NCBI GenBank assembly: GCA_001769655.1
Contig: MEPC01000009.1
Location: 1 to 46,943, forward strand
DNA length: 46,943 bases
Reading direction: 5' to 3'
Source: Bacteroidetes bacterium RIFCSPLOWO2_12_FULL_37_12
GTDB taxonomy: Bacteria; Bacteroidota; Bacteroidia; 2-12-FULL-37-12
Under the pieces are notes generated by a model. The model saw only the letters and a program-made list of their open reading frames with translations, was not told the DNA's origin and searched no databases. Position 1 is the stretch's first letter. Every line of letters starts with the position of its first letter. Below are positions 1 through 8,798 of this stretch, piece after piece. Made by a program: the position numbers and the translations under genes.

Positions 1-1
1 C

Positions 2-754
2 TATATTTATAATCAGAATAATCCTGACTTGTATATGTTTTTTGGAATTGACAGGGATTTAAACCAGGACGGAACAAAGGATGGTAAGATAGACATTGGG
101 GGATTTAAAACCGGAAGCGGATTCATGGATTTAATTCTGCAACCATTGAATCCTGGTACTTATACAGGGGGCAAGGTTGGAATTGGTACATGGTTTCCTA
201 CTGTAACTTTAGATGTAAATGGGGAAATAAAAATTAGTAAAAACTTAACGGTTGGCGGGGATGTAAAAATTTCTTCACTCCCAATCAATAAAATGGTAAT
301 AACAGATGCCAATGGTAATTTATCTACTCAAAATATGACCGCATCTTCTCAATGGACTACAATCGGGGGTAATATTTTTTATAGTGTCGGCGCTGTAAGC
401 ATTGGAACATCTATTTTCGAAGAGTTTGTAAAATTAAATGTTTGTGGAATTATCAAAGCTAAAGAAGTAATAGTAGATGCCGCTATGTGGTGCGATTTTG
501 TATTTGATAATAATTACAAACTAATGCCTTTGCATGAATTGAAGAAATACATTGAGATTAATAAAAGATTGCCCGATATCCCCTCTGCTGAAAATGTTAA
601 AGAAAAAGGAGTAGGATTAGGAGAGATGCAGAGAAAATTATTACAAAAAACAGAAGAAATGGCATTGTATATTATTAACCAAGATGAAAGAATAGAAAAA
701 ATGGAAAAAGAAATTGATTTGTTAAAAGAGCAATTAACAATTTTGAAAAAATAA
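2..754 (+). CDS. Surface/fibre-like protein, C-terminal part (5' truncated by window edge)
   Basis: The reading frame is open to the left edge, so the true start lies outside the window. The visible part has the motif VGIGT...LDVNGEIKIS, typical of Bacteroidota cell-surface and tail-fibre-like repeat proteins, then a conserved tail (IKAKEVIVDAAMWCDFVF, LPDIPSAENV, GVGLGEMQRKLLQKTEEM) and a C-terminal coiled coil rich in E and K (last ~45 residues). In the family this tail is thought to trimerise or anchor a fibre. No T9SS C-terminal domain or peptidase S74 dyad is visible. The following gene is 82 nt downstream on the same strand. The exact function is unknown; the family resemblance rests on motif recognition only. 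Confidence 0.6.
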   Translation, partial: YIYNQNNPDLYMFFGIDRDLNQDGTKDGKIDIGGFKTGSGFMDLILQPLNPGTYTGGKVGIGTWFPTVTLDVNGEIKISKNLTVGGDVKISSLPINKMVITDANGNLSTQNMTASSQWTTIGGNIFYSVGAVSIGTSIFEEFVKLNVCGIIKAKEVIVDAAMWCDFVFDNNYKLMPLHELKKYIEINKRLPDIPSAENVKEKGVGLGEMQRKLLQKTEEMALYIINQDERIEKMEKEIDLLKEQLTILKK

Positions 755-836
755 AATGAGAAATATCTTTTGGAAATTAATTTTAATCCATTTTTTCTTA
801 CATATACTAATTTTTTATAATTAATTTTTTAAAACG

Positions 837-1280
837 GTGTCAACCAAAACAATTTTTTACTTTGTATTACTGACAGTAATATTTACAAACTGTAAAAAGG
901 ATAGCGAAATTTATTCACAAACCTCACCCCCTTCTTGTGGGGATACTGTAATTGTAAACAAGTTAATTGGGGAGTGGCAGTGGATAGAAACTACAGGCGG
1001 AGTTGCCAATGTACATGAAAATCCTTCCAATTGTAAATGCGATAAAAAATTAGTGTTTTCTAAAGATTGCATAATGGAAATGTACAAAAATAATTTTCTC
1101 ACATATAGGCAAAATGTTTATTTTACGTGGGAAATAAATAAATACAATGAAAAAGAAGGGGGGTCTTATGTTTTACATATTGATAGTATTCGAGGAATTA
1201 CTATTAATTTCAGGTTAGATACTATATATCTTAGAGATATGGCAGCAGATGGTTTTTCACACAAATATAAACAACAATAA
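837..1280 (+). CDS. Small putative lipoprotein, lipocalin-like
   Basis: A 147-residue protein starting at GTG; an in-frame TAA just upstream (822-824) leaves no earlier ATG. The N-terminus is a hydrophobic stretch ending in a lipobox-like LTVIFTNC, so it is predicted to be a lipoprotein with the cysteine at about residue 19. The mature part contains LIGEWQWIETTGG, the opening seen in many short Bacteroidota lipocalin-like lipoproteins, and several cysteines (SNCKCDKK). It ends 3 nt before the metalloprotease start, which suggests co-transcription. No specific function can be assigned. Confidence 0.6.
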   Translation: MSTKTIFYFVLLTVIFTNCKKDSEIYSQTSPPSCGDTVIVNKLIGEWQWIETTGGVANVHENPSNCKCDKKLVFSKDCIMEMYKNNFLTYRQNVYFTWEINKYNEKEGGSYVLHIDSIRGITINFRLDTIYLRDMAADGFSHKYKQQ

Positions 1281-1283
1281 ATA

Positions 1284-3638
1284 ATGAAATACCCATTAAT
1301 GAAATCTGTTTTTGCAAGAATTGTATTTTTATTTTATTTCTTATTAAAGATTAATAACCTTTTTTCGCAAGAAACAAACCCGGCTTCTTTTGTAGATAGG
1401 TTAATTCCAATAAATACACACGAGTTTATTATAAAATTAAAAAAAGAAAGTAATTTAACTATTGATAATTTTAGCTACAACTATCGCTCTCTAATGGGAT
1501 TATCACAAAAAGATAATATGAAATTGTTACGTGAGGAAACTGATAAAAGCGGCGGAAAACATTACCGGTTTCAGCAATATTATGACCAAGTGAAAATAGA
1601 TGGATGCGAAATTATTCTGCATGAAAAAAATGAATTTATACAAAGTTTAAATGGTTCATGGATTAAAAATTTGAATGTAAATACCACTCCTACTCTAACA
1701 GAAGATGTAGCCAGGCAATTTGCTTTAGACGCCGTTAAAGCTCAACAATACAGATGGCAGGTTCCACAAGAAGAGCAATTGTTAAAAAAAATTAAAAATG
1801 ATTCAAACGCCACATATTTTCCTGAAGGGAAACTGCTTTTAGTAGCATTTCCATTTAACATTAATCCTGATAATTTTAAGTTAGCTTATAAATTTAATAT
1901 TTATTCTCAGATTCCTTTTGATGGTATAACAATATACATAGATGCAACTTCAGGAAAAGAAATAAGTAGAAATACGTTTATTAATTATGGATGTACTTCT
2001 TATTGCAAGCCATTAACTAATAATAATTGCGCTACAAATACAAGATATAATGGTCATAGAAGTTTTGATATTCAGCAACAGGATTGTTATGTGGATGATG
2101 GCACTGTTGATAAAGATGGTAATAGTAACAATAATTGTATATATGATCATACTATTTTTAATTTAACGGATGGCATTAGAAATATTGAAACCCGTGATGA
2201 ACCTAGTAAAAATATAATATCTTCCCAAGCGGAAAATGAAGATTGCAATATTGATGATGACATTGCTATTAGCGCACACTGGGGAGCAGAAATGGCTAAT
2301 GATTATTATGAATCTGTACATAACCGGAACGGTTATGATAATATTGGTTCTAAATTAACTATCTATGTTCACAATAGTTTTCTTCCTGACAACGCATATT
2401 GGTATACTCCTTCTTCATTGTATTTTGGAGATGGAGATGGGGTTAATAATAATCCATGGGTTTCTCTTGATATGGTTGGTCATGAATTAACACATGGAGT
2501 AATAGGTTATTCTGTTGATGCCCCAAACGGATTTGAATATTCTGGAGAATCTGGTGCTTTAGGTGAATCTTTCGCTGATATCTTCGGTGCAGTAATAGAA
2601 TTTTATATAAACGGATCCAATGGAAACTGGATTATTGGAGAAGATATTACAATAAACGGAATTGGGATTAGAAACATGTCTGTTCCTAATGGTTCTGGGG
2701 ATGGTGCCCAACCAGATACCTACGAGGGAGACAATTGGTACACAGGAACAAATGCAAGCGAATTTTCTCACACTAACAGCGGGGTAGGTAATTTTTGGTT
2801 TTATCTTTTGTCTGAAGGTGGCGAAGGAACCAATGATAATATTGATAATTATTGTGTTGAGGGGCTTGGTATTGATAAAGCCGCTGGCATTGCTTATACA
2901 ACATTAACTAATTATTTAACGAAGAATTCCGGTTATTATTCAGCCCGTTCAGCATCCATTTTGGCTACGCAATGGCTATATGGAGCCAATTCAAATGAAG
3001 AGGTACAGGTTACAAATGCCTGGTACGCAGTTGGGGTTGGGCAAGAATTTAATAATCCAATTTTATTACAAAATAGAACTCTAACACAAGATGAATACGT
3101 TAAAAATAAGAATGATATAACGGCAAGCAATAATTTTAATATTTTGTCAGGTGTATCTTGCACATTTCAATCGGAAACCAAAATATATCTTGAAAGCGGG
3201 TTTCATGCTCATAACGGTAGTAACTTTCATGCTTTTATTGCGCCAGTCGTTTGTCAGTCACATAAAAACAGAAAGTCCAAAAGTGTGGCAGTAGTAAACA
3301 ACTTTACAGATAATAATCCGAGCTCAAACAACTTAATTTCAAATGCTAAAATTAAAATCCCCGATTATATCTCTGATATTTATCCTAATCCTTTTACCGA
3401 CCATACTCATTATGATTATTCTCTCCCCTCCAAATCCACTGTCACCCTAACTCTTCATAACCTCTTCGGTCAAGAACAAATCAATCTCATCAATAACAAA
3501 TTGCAAAATGCAGGAGAACATACATTCACTTTAGAAGCAACACATCTTCCCGATGGCATTTACTTTTGTAGCTTTGAAGCAAGAAGTGAAAATGGTGAAA
3601 CAATAAGAGAAGTCAAAAAACTGGTAAAGATGAAATAG
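1284..3638 (+). CDS. Secreted M4 (thermolysin-like) metalloprotease with T9SS sorting domain
   Basis: A 784-residue secreted endopeptidase. In order: a signal peptide ending near NNLFSQ (about residue 29); an FTP/PepSY-type propeptide (about 35-230); an M4 catalytic domain with zinc motif HELTH (His400, Glu401, His404), the downstream ligand Glu428 in ESGALGESFADIFG, and the substrate-binding motif HTNSGVGNFWFYLL; a linker resembling the Bacteroidota LESGFHAHNGSNFHA module; and a C-terminal T9SS type A sorting domain (IYPNPFTD ... GIYFCSF). All expected zinc ligands are present, so it should be active. It would be exported by Sec and then across the outer membrane by T9SS. It is probably co-transcribed with the lipoprotein 3 nt upstream. 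Confidence 0.93.
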   Translation: MKYPLMKSVFARIVFLFYFLLKINNLFSQETNPASFVDRLIPINTHEFIIKLKKESNLTIDNFSYNYRSLMGLSQKDNMKLLREETDKSGGKHYRFQQYYDQVKIDGCEIILHEKNEFIQSLNGSWIKNLNVNTTPTLTEDVARQFALDAVKAQQYRWQVPQEEQLLKKIKNDSNATYFPEGKLLLVAFPFNINPDNFKLAYKFNIYSQIPFDGITIYIDATSGKEISRNTFINYGCTSYCKPLTNNNCATNTRYNGHRSFDIQQQDCYVDDGTVDKDGNSNNNCIYDHTIFNLTDGIRNIETRDEPSKNIISSQAENEDCNIDDDIAISAHWGAEMANDYYESVHNRNGYDNIGSKLTIYVHNSFLPDNAYWYTPSSLYFGDGDGVNNNPWVSLDMVGHELTHGVIGYSVDAPNGFEYSGESGALGESFADIFGAVIEFYINGSNGNWIIGEDITINGIGIRNMSVPNGSGDGAQPDTYEGDNWYTGTNASEFSHTNSGVGNFWFYLLSEGGEGTNDNIDNYCVEGLGIDKAAGIAYTTLTNYLTKNSGYYSARSASILATQWLYGANSNEEVQVTNAWYAVGVGQEFNNPILLQNRTLTQDEYVKNKNDITASNNFNILSGVSCTFQSETKIYLESGFHAHNGSNFHAFIAPVVCQSHKNRKSKSVAVVNNFTDNNPSSNNLISNAKIKIPDYISDIYPNPFTDHTHYDYSLPSKSTVTLTLHNLFGQEQINLINNKLQNAGEHTFTLEATHLPDGIYFCSFEARSENGETIREVKKLVKMK

Positions 3639-3678
3639 AATTTTACAGGGGGTCTACTATTTATTTCTTTCCAAGCCA

Positions 3679-4605
3679 CTATCCCACCACCCCCACCCCC
3701 CTCATCCCCTCCCTTATATACACCCCCATCATCTCCTTCCGGTAAACTCTCGGAAACAGGTCATTGTCTATTATCTTTGATTGCTTGTTGGCACTGGAAA
3801 TAAATTCTTCAACCGGAGTCGAAGAATCTCCTGTCAGCAATAATGGTTTTTGAGCGATCCCACCAATAGATATACGGATATTATTCTTTGTGTCACAAGC
3901 CATGGCAACCGTAAGGGAAGTAAACTCCACACTTTTACGGGAGCGCAGTTTACGATAATATGTTTTGGTATATTTTTCAACAGGTAATGTGATTTTTTTA
4001 AGTATTGCGTCAGGAGAAATATTTTTGGATTTAATTCCATCGCCGGAATAAATTTTTTCTATTGGAATTTTATGAATTACCTTTTTTTCTACTATTTCAA
4101 CCTCCCCTTCCACCGCAATGAGCGCCACTGCCATATCCGATACAAACTTTGAATAACATCCTTTAGCGCCACCGGTTGCAAGACAAATTTCTCCGCAATT
4201 CTTAAGGCATTGCCCCGCCGCATTTTTCCAGAATTCGGACTGGTTATAATAATAACAACGGTTTTCGCAAAGCAAATTACCTCCTATGGTGGCTGTTTTC
4301 CTTATAACAGGTGTGGCAATAGACAAACCTGCTGTTGCAAGTAACGGAAAATGTTTTGCAATCAATGGGTTTCTAATCAATTCATCCAAGGTCACAAAAG
4401 AACCAATCTCAATCTGATTCTTGCTGATATTTATTTCTTTAAGCTCCTCAATTTCCGAGAGGTCAATTAATAATGTTGGTTCGGTATTTTTTTGCAAATA
4501 GTTAACCCAAAGGTCGGTGCCACCGGCAATAAAAAAACCGGAACCATTTGCAGATTCTGCTAATGAAACTGCCTCTGTCAGTTCTTTAGGTTTGTAATAA
4601 TTCAT
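3679..4605 (-). CDS. hcrB: FAD subunit of molybdenum hydroxylase, 4-hydroxybenzoyl-CoA reductase beta-like
   Basis: A 308-residue member of the CoxM/XdhB FAD-binding family, with FAD motifs AGGTDLWVN (about 27) and ATIGGNLL (about 105). It carries a cysteine-rich insertion absent from ordinary xanthine dehydrogenases: Cys117-X15-Cys133-X7-Cys141-X8-Cys150. As I recall it, the same spacing holds the extra [4Fe-4S] cluster in the beta subunit of 4-hydroxybenzoyl-CoA reductase, where electrons flow from FAD toward molybdenum for reductive dehydroxylation. The start codon overlaps the stop of the upstream Mo subunit by 4 nt (ATGA), so the two are translationally coupled. The hcrB assignment is based on motif and context; other aryl-CoA reductases of the same family are possible. 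Confidence 0.82.
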   Translation of the reverse strand: MNYYKPKELTEAVSLAESANGSGFFIAGGTDLWVNYLQKNTEPTLLIDLSEIEELKEINISKNQIEIGSFVTLDELIRNPLIAKHFPLLATAGLSIATPVIRKTATIGGNLLCENRCYYYNQSEFWKNAAGQCLKNCGEICLATGGAKGCYSKFVSDMAVALIAVEGEVEIVEKKVIHKIPIEKIYSGDGIKSKNISPDAILKKITLPVEKYTKTYYRKLRSRKSVEFTSLTVAMACDTKNNIRISIGGIAQKPLLLTGDSSTPVEEFISSANKQSKIIDNDLFPRVYRKEMMGVYIREGMRGVGVVG

Positions 4606-5741
4606 TGTTTTTTGTTGTTCTTATTCCTCATCCCAAAATAAACCTTATCAGCCGTAATCGGCAATTCATTCACTCGAACTCCAGTAGCATTATATATAGC
4701 ATTTGCAATAGCAGGTATCGCCGGTAGCAATGCACCTTCGCCACATTCCTTAGCGCCAAAGGGTCCTTCCGGATCATTGCTTTCGATAATATTAGTACTC
4801 ATTTCAGGAGTATCTAACGAGGTGGGCACAGGGTAATCAAGATAATTAGGATTCAGAATTAACCCTTTATAATATCTTAACCCCTCGCTGATTGCCTGTC
4901 CCATTCCCATGTGCCAGGAACCTTCCAGTTGTCCTTCCACTGCCAGTGGATTAATCGCTTTCCCGCAATCATGCGCTCCCCATAAATGGAGTACCTCGTA
5001 TTGACCAGTGACATTATCCACTTTCACTTCCGCTATCACTGCCCCAAAACTGTACGAAGGGCTTAATCCTGCTCCGGATCCTTTAAAATTTCCACCCAAT
5101 TTTGGTGAAATGTATTTTCCTGTTACCGAAATGGCGCCAACACCGGCAGTAGTTATATCCACCGTTTCCTGCCAGTTCAAATTTACTTTTCCATCGTTGG
5201 AAGTTACAGAATCCTGATATAAATGAATTTCTGAAATTTCTATATTCTTTCTGATGGAGACAGCTTGCAGAATTTTTTCTTTCAGGTTTTCAGCCGCCAT
5301 TTTAACAGCGTTTCCGACCATGAATGTCACACGGGAAGAATAACTTCCTAAATCAACCGGAGTAAGCAACGTATCTGCCGCAACCACCGTGATTTTTTCC
5401 ATGCTTATTCCGAGAATCTCTGATGCCACCATCGCTATCATAGTGTCACTGCCCTGACCTATGTCACTGGCGCCGGAAGTAACGAGCACTCTTCCGTCAA
5501 AGTCCAATTTTATGTGAACCGATGTCTGAGGATATTCATTCCAGATTATAGGAAGTGCACTTCCGCTGATAAAAAATCCACAGGCAACTCCCAGCCCATG
5601 ACCCACGGGTAATTTTCCGCGTCTTTCTTTCCATTTTGACTGCACCATGACTTTTTCCAATGACTCACGCACTCCGTTTGATGTGATGCGGTATTGCCCG
5701 ACAGTTGTAGTAAATGAAGGTATAAAATTTTTGAAACGCAA
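4602..5741 (-). CDS. hcrA: C-terminal half of Mo-hydroxylase large subunit (downstream of in-frame stop)
   Basis: These 379 codons continue, in the same frame, the gene at 5742-7406; the only interruption is one TAA. The first residues (LRFKNFIP) complete the family motif MDPxELRxKN. The segment is the second molybdopterin-binding domain, with GQGSDTMIAMVASEILGI (about 95-112), AHDCGKAINP (about 256) and the catalytic glutamate in FGAKECGEG (about Glu335). The only start available at the boundary is TTG, so independent translation from here is doubtful. It ends in a 4-nt ATGA overlap with the FAD subunit. Either the gene is a fresh pseudogene, the stop is a sequencing error, or the enzyme is made as two chains split near the boundary of the two Mo domains. 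Confidence 0.75.
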   Translation of the reverse strand: MRFKNFIPSFTTTVGQYRITSNGVRESLEKVMVQSKWKERRGKLPVGHGLGVACGFFISGSALPIIWNEYPQTSVHIKLDFDGRVLVTSGASDIGQGSDTMIAMVASEILGISMEKITVVAADTLLTPVDLGSYSSRVTFMVGNAVKMAAENLKEKILQAVSIRKNIEISEIHLYQDSVTSNDGKVNLNWQETVDITTAGVGAISVTGKYISPKLGGNFKGSGAGLSPSYSFGAVIAEVKVDNVTGQYEVLHLWGAHDCGKAINPLAVEGQLEGSWHMGMGQAISEGLRYYKGLILNPNYLDYPVPTSLDTPEMSTNIIESNDPEGPFGAKECGEGALLPAIPAIANAIYNATGVRVNELPITADKVYFGMRNKNNKKQ

Positions 5742-7406
5742 TTAACAGGGATCCATGTTTAATTTTTCCGCCAAGTCGTCCATCAAAACTTCCATTGCAA
5801 AACGGGGATTTACCGCTCCGTGTCCACGCATGGCGCCACACTGTGGTTTATTGGTATATACTCTTTTGGTAATGAATCCAAAATTATTAACACGGTAAGG
5901 CGCCTGCAACATCACTCCGTTATAATAGGATGTCACTACTCCGAAACTTCCATAAGCGCCGCCATCAATTTTTATGTCTGCATCAATATACTGGAGAATT
6001 CCGTCCGCATTGGTTCCGGCATTCATTTTTATTTCGGTAGGATGTCTTCCGTGATTGTTTATAAAAACCTCTTCGCGTGTAAATCTTACCTTAACAGGTT
6101 TTCCGGTTTTCCGTGAGAGATGGGCAATGATTATTTCATGTGTAAAGGGATCGCTTTTTCCACCAAATCCACCTCCTACGTTGGGTTTAATCACCCGCAC
6201 TTTATAAAGTGGCACTTGCAGAACTTTAGCTAACGCACGATGCAAATAATGTGGCACCTGAGTGGCGGAAATGAGCGTTAATCCTTTTTCATCCCACCAA
6301 CTCACAGCCGCATGCGGCTCGGTAAAAGCGTGATTTAATCCCAGATAACTAAAATTAAATTCTGAATGTGTCACTGATTTTTCAAGCCCTTCCTGTTTGC
6401 TTCCAAATCTAAGTTCAGCAGTTTTGTGTATGTTGTTATTATTTTTACCATGAGAATGTATTTTTTCGTTCTCATTTATTTCTTTAAGAGAATCTTCGAT
6501 GGTAAAGAATGATTTTAATATCTCATAATCCACTTTTATTTTTTTACAGGCATTCTCCGCCAGTTCTTCAGATTCAGCCGCCACCGCGGCAACTATTTCA
6601 CCGATATACCTAACTTTCTCCACTGCCATAGCTGTTTCATCCTGAGAGACCGGAAGTACGCCAAACGTGACAGGAAGTTCTTTTCCGGTGATGATGCATT
6701 TTACTCCTTCCATTTTTTCGGCTTCAGATATATCTATTGAAATAATTTTAGCATGAGGATGGGGACTCCTTAGAAAACGGCAGTATAGCGGATTCTTAAT
6801 GGGAATATCGTCCGCAAAATCTGCTTTACCTGTAACTTTCTGTTCCGCTTCGAGATAGGGTTGACGGGTTCCTACAATGCTCAACAGGTTTTTATTATCA
6901 TTTCCATTTGATTTAAAAGTAGTGGCACTAGTTTCAGGGATTTTATTTTGCTTAACGTATTCTTCAATAGCATGAACAATTTTCTGATATCCGGTGCATC
7001 TGCATACATTTCCTGAAAGTGCCTCTCTTATTTCGTGAGAGGTAGGATTAGAATTATTTTTCAGAAAATCAAGGGCAGTCATTACCATTCCCGGTGTGCA
7101 AAAGCCGCACTGAACGGCGCCTTGTTTTACAAACTGTTCCTGTAATTTATGCAAGGGAGCAATTCCTTCAATAGTAGTGACACTCGAATTGTTGTATCTG
7201 ATGGCGGGTGAGATGCAGCTCAACACTGCTTTTTCATTCACGAGAACGGTACAAGCGCCGCAGGTTCCTTGTTCGCATCCTATTTTAGTGCCGGTCAAAT
7301 CAGCTTTTTGCCGTATAACCTGAGCCAATGATTCAGTGCCACTTATCAGGAAGTGGTAGGGTTTATTATTTATGGTGAGGTTTAGCGTGTGCATTATTAC
7401 AACCAT
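5742..7406 (-). CDS. hcrC: Fused 2Fe-2S small subunit plus N-terminal half of Mo large subunit, 4-hydroxybenzoyl-CoA reductase-like
   Basis: Residues ~5-155 are a complete small subunit with a plant-type [2Fe-2S] set (Cys44, 49, 52, 64) and a second set (Cys100, 103, 135, 137). Residues ~177-554 are the first part of the molybdopterin subunit, with TQVPHYLHRALAKVL, GGGFGGK (411-417) and AMRGHGAVNPRFAME. In Thauera-type enzymes these are separate HcrC and HcrA chains; here they are one gene. The frame stops at TAA (5744-5742) inside MDP-C-stop-LRFKN, where relatives have a glutamate codon, so a single GAA to TAA change explains it. An ATG at 7406 overlaps the upstream DUF2442 gene by 10 nt; the ATG at 7394 (MHTLNLT) fits the family better. 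Confidence 0.8.
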   Translation of the reverse strand: MVVIMHTLNLTINNKPYHFLISGTESLAQVIRQKADLTGTKIGCEQGTCGACTVLVNEKAVLSCISPAIRYNNSSVTTIEGIAPLHKLQEQFVKQGAVQCGFCTPGMVMTALDFLKNNSNPTSHEIREALSGNVCRCTGYQKIVHAIEEYVKQNKIPETSATTFKSNGNDNKNLLSIVGTRQPYLEAEQKVTGKADFADDIPIKNPLYCRFLRSPHPHAKIISIDISEAEKMEGVKCIITGKELPVTFGVLPVSQDETAMAVEKVRYIGEIVAAVAAESEELAENACKKIKVDYEILKSFFTIEDSLKEINENEKIHSHGKNNNNIHKTAELRFGSKQEGLEKSVTHSEFNFSYLGLNHAFTEPHAAVSWWDEKGLTLISATQVPHYLHRALAKVLQVPLYKVRVIKPNVGGGFGGKSDPFTHEIIIAHLSRKTGKPVKVRFTREEVFINNHGRHPTEIKMNAGTNADGILQYIDADIKIDGGAYGSFGVVTSYYNGVMLQAPYRVNNFGFITKRVYTNKPQCGAMRGHGAVNPRFAMEVLMDDLAEKLNMDPC

Positions 7407-7681
7407 TTTGAAGCACGTTCCTTTAGTTCACTTTCGTATTTGCTCCAGTTGTACAACGTTGCAGGATCAAAGTCAGCTCCATTGGGCCATACAACCGTAG
7501 TAACTTCAGGGTCTACTTGTACCTGTTTAAATAATTTAGCGTCTTTAAGGGGACCATAAAGTGGGCCAAATAATATTGACTCAAGATCAATGGTTTGCTT
7601 TTTACCATCATCAAACAAGATAGATATTTTATACAATTCAGGAACAGTAACTGATTTTATTTTTACAATTAAATGTTTCAT
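7397..7681 (-). CDS. DUF2442 domain protein
   Basis: A 94-residue small protein with the DUF2442 pattern: an N-terminal beta-strand region (YKISILFDDGKKQTIDL), then the conserved block VVWPNGADFDPATLY near the C-terminus. Genes of this family are often found beside DUF4160 genes, as here (6 nt upstream gene), and such pairs have been proposed as toxin-antitoxin-like modules; this is unproven. The stop lies at or just beyond the start of the molybdenum hydroxylase gene, so the three genes may share a transcript. Confidence 0.8.
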   Translation of the reverse strand: MKHLIVKIKSVTVPELYKISILFDDGKKQTIDLESILFGPLYGPLKDAKLFKQVQVDPEVTTVVWPNGADFDPATLYNWSKYESELKERASKWL

Positions 7682-7687
7682 TTGAAA

Positions 7688-7954
7688 TTATTTTATAGGT
7701 TCTATTTTTTTGGGTAGTTTGCCTTTTTGTAATTTATTCCAATCTTCCATTAATTCTGCCTGATGCAACTCAGCCCATGCAATGGCAAGCCGTAACTGCT
7801 TACGAGGAAGGTTCCCTGCAATAACTTCAATTTCATCTATAGCAATAACGGAAACGCTATCCTGATAATATGCATGAAAATGCGGACGATTATGTTGAGT
7901 AGGTTCCACATACATCCTTATAATAATTCCAAAAAAACGAGATATTTCAGGCAT
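7688..7954 (-). CDS. DUF4160 domain protein
   Basis: An 88-residue protein with the DUF4160 signature: MPEISRFFGIIIRMY at the start, HNRPHFHAYYQ (about 21-31), and a helical region ending in WAELHQAELMEDWNKL. The family has no established biochemistry. It is followed after 6 nt by a DUF2442 gene, the usual partner, so the pair forms a two-gene unit that is possibly a toxin-antitoxin-like module. Its placement directly in front of the molybdenum hydroxylase genes looks like an insertion of a small module into the catabolic cluster (inference). Confidence 0.8.
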   Translation of the reverse strand: MPEISRFFGIIIRMYVEPTQHNRPHFHAYYQDSVSVIAIDEIEVIAGNLPRKQLRLAIAWAELHQAELMEDWNKLQKGKLPKKIEPIK

Positions 7955-8012
7955 TATACCATTCTTTATATTCCATCAGTGAATCCTTACAAATTTACAT
8001 GAAATTTTTCAT

Positions 8013-8759
8013 CTACACAACTCCTCCCGCCCCTACACTCTTTCCCCCATCTACATAAATAACCTGTCCGGTGATGAATTGCGTTCGTTCGTTGGCAAGA
8101 AATGCCACAGCGTTTGCAACGTCTTCCGGTTTTCCTACGGATTTTGTGGGCTGTGCTTCTATTAATTTATCAAGAACTTCTTTTTTTAGATTCTGTGTTA
8201 GTGGGGTATCAATAAGTCCGGGAGCTATGGCATTCACATAAACATTATACCTTCCCAATTCAAGAGCGAGTACCCTTGTTAATCCTACCACTCCGGCTTT
8301 AGATGCGGAATAGTTGGATTGACCCGGGTTTCCCAACCAGGCACGCGACACTATATTGATAATACGTCCTGCATTTTGTTCTTTCATTATAATAGCGGCT
8401 TCTTTGCACATAAGCCAGGTTCCGCGGAGATTGGTATCTATCACTGCATCAAAATCATTTACCGGCATTTTCCAAATCACGTTATCCCGGATTATTCCGG
8501 CATTATTTACCAAGACATTTAATTTATTGTATTTGTTTTTTATTTCCATAAATAAATTTTTCACTTCATTTTCTTCTCCTATATTGCAATGGAAATAATC
8601 GGCGTGAAGAGAAAGTGCCGCTGTATTACCTTTCTCATCCTGAACATCAGAAATCAGAACCTGATAGTTTTTTTCTTCTGCCAGTCGTTTAGCAATAGCG
8701 AGTCCGATGCCACTGGCACCACCGGTGATGAGAACAGTTTGGGGTTGGGTATCAGTCAT
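8013..8759 (-). CDS. Short-chain dehydrogenase/reductase (FabG/BadH-like)
   Basis: A 248-residue classical SDR. It has a nucleotide-binding motif TGGASGIG (12-19), NNAG (85-88), a catalytic tetrad Asn110, Ser138, Tyr150, Lys154 (SNYSASK), and the C-terminal GQVIYVDGG. The length matches the family. Such enzymes oxidise or reduce a hydroxyacyl or ketoacyl thioester with NAD(P). In the neighbourhood of benzoyl-CoA reductase a role like BadH, which oxidises a 2-hydroxycyclohexane-carboxyl-CoA, is plausible. FabG-type 3-ketoacyl reductase activity cannot be excluded from sequence. It is on the same strand as the Mo-enzyme genes but upstream of them, with 58 nt to the DUF4160 gene. Confidence 0.85.
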   Translation of the reverse strand: MTDTQPQTVLITGGASGIGLAIAKRLAEEKNYQVLISDVQDEKGNTAALSLHADYFHCNIGEENEVKNLFMEIKNKYNKLNVLVNNAGIIRDNVIWKMPVNDFDAVIDTNLRGTWLMCKEAAIIMKEQNAGRIINIVSRAWLGNPGQSNYSASKAGVVGLTRVLALELGRYNVYVNAIAPGLIDTPLTQNLKKEVLDKLIEAQPTKSVGKPEDVANAVAFLANERTQFITGQVIYVDGGKSVGAGGVV

Positions 8760-8798
8760 TGGTACTACTTTGTTACATTAGTGGACAAAGGCAAATCT

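Noticed and set aside
5742-5744. Recoded stop (selenocysteine or pyrrolysine) in the Mo subunit
   Set aside because: The codon is TAA, not TGA or TAG, and the conserved residue at this place in relatives is glutamate; mutation or sequence error is simpler.
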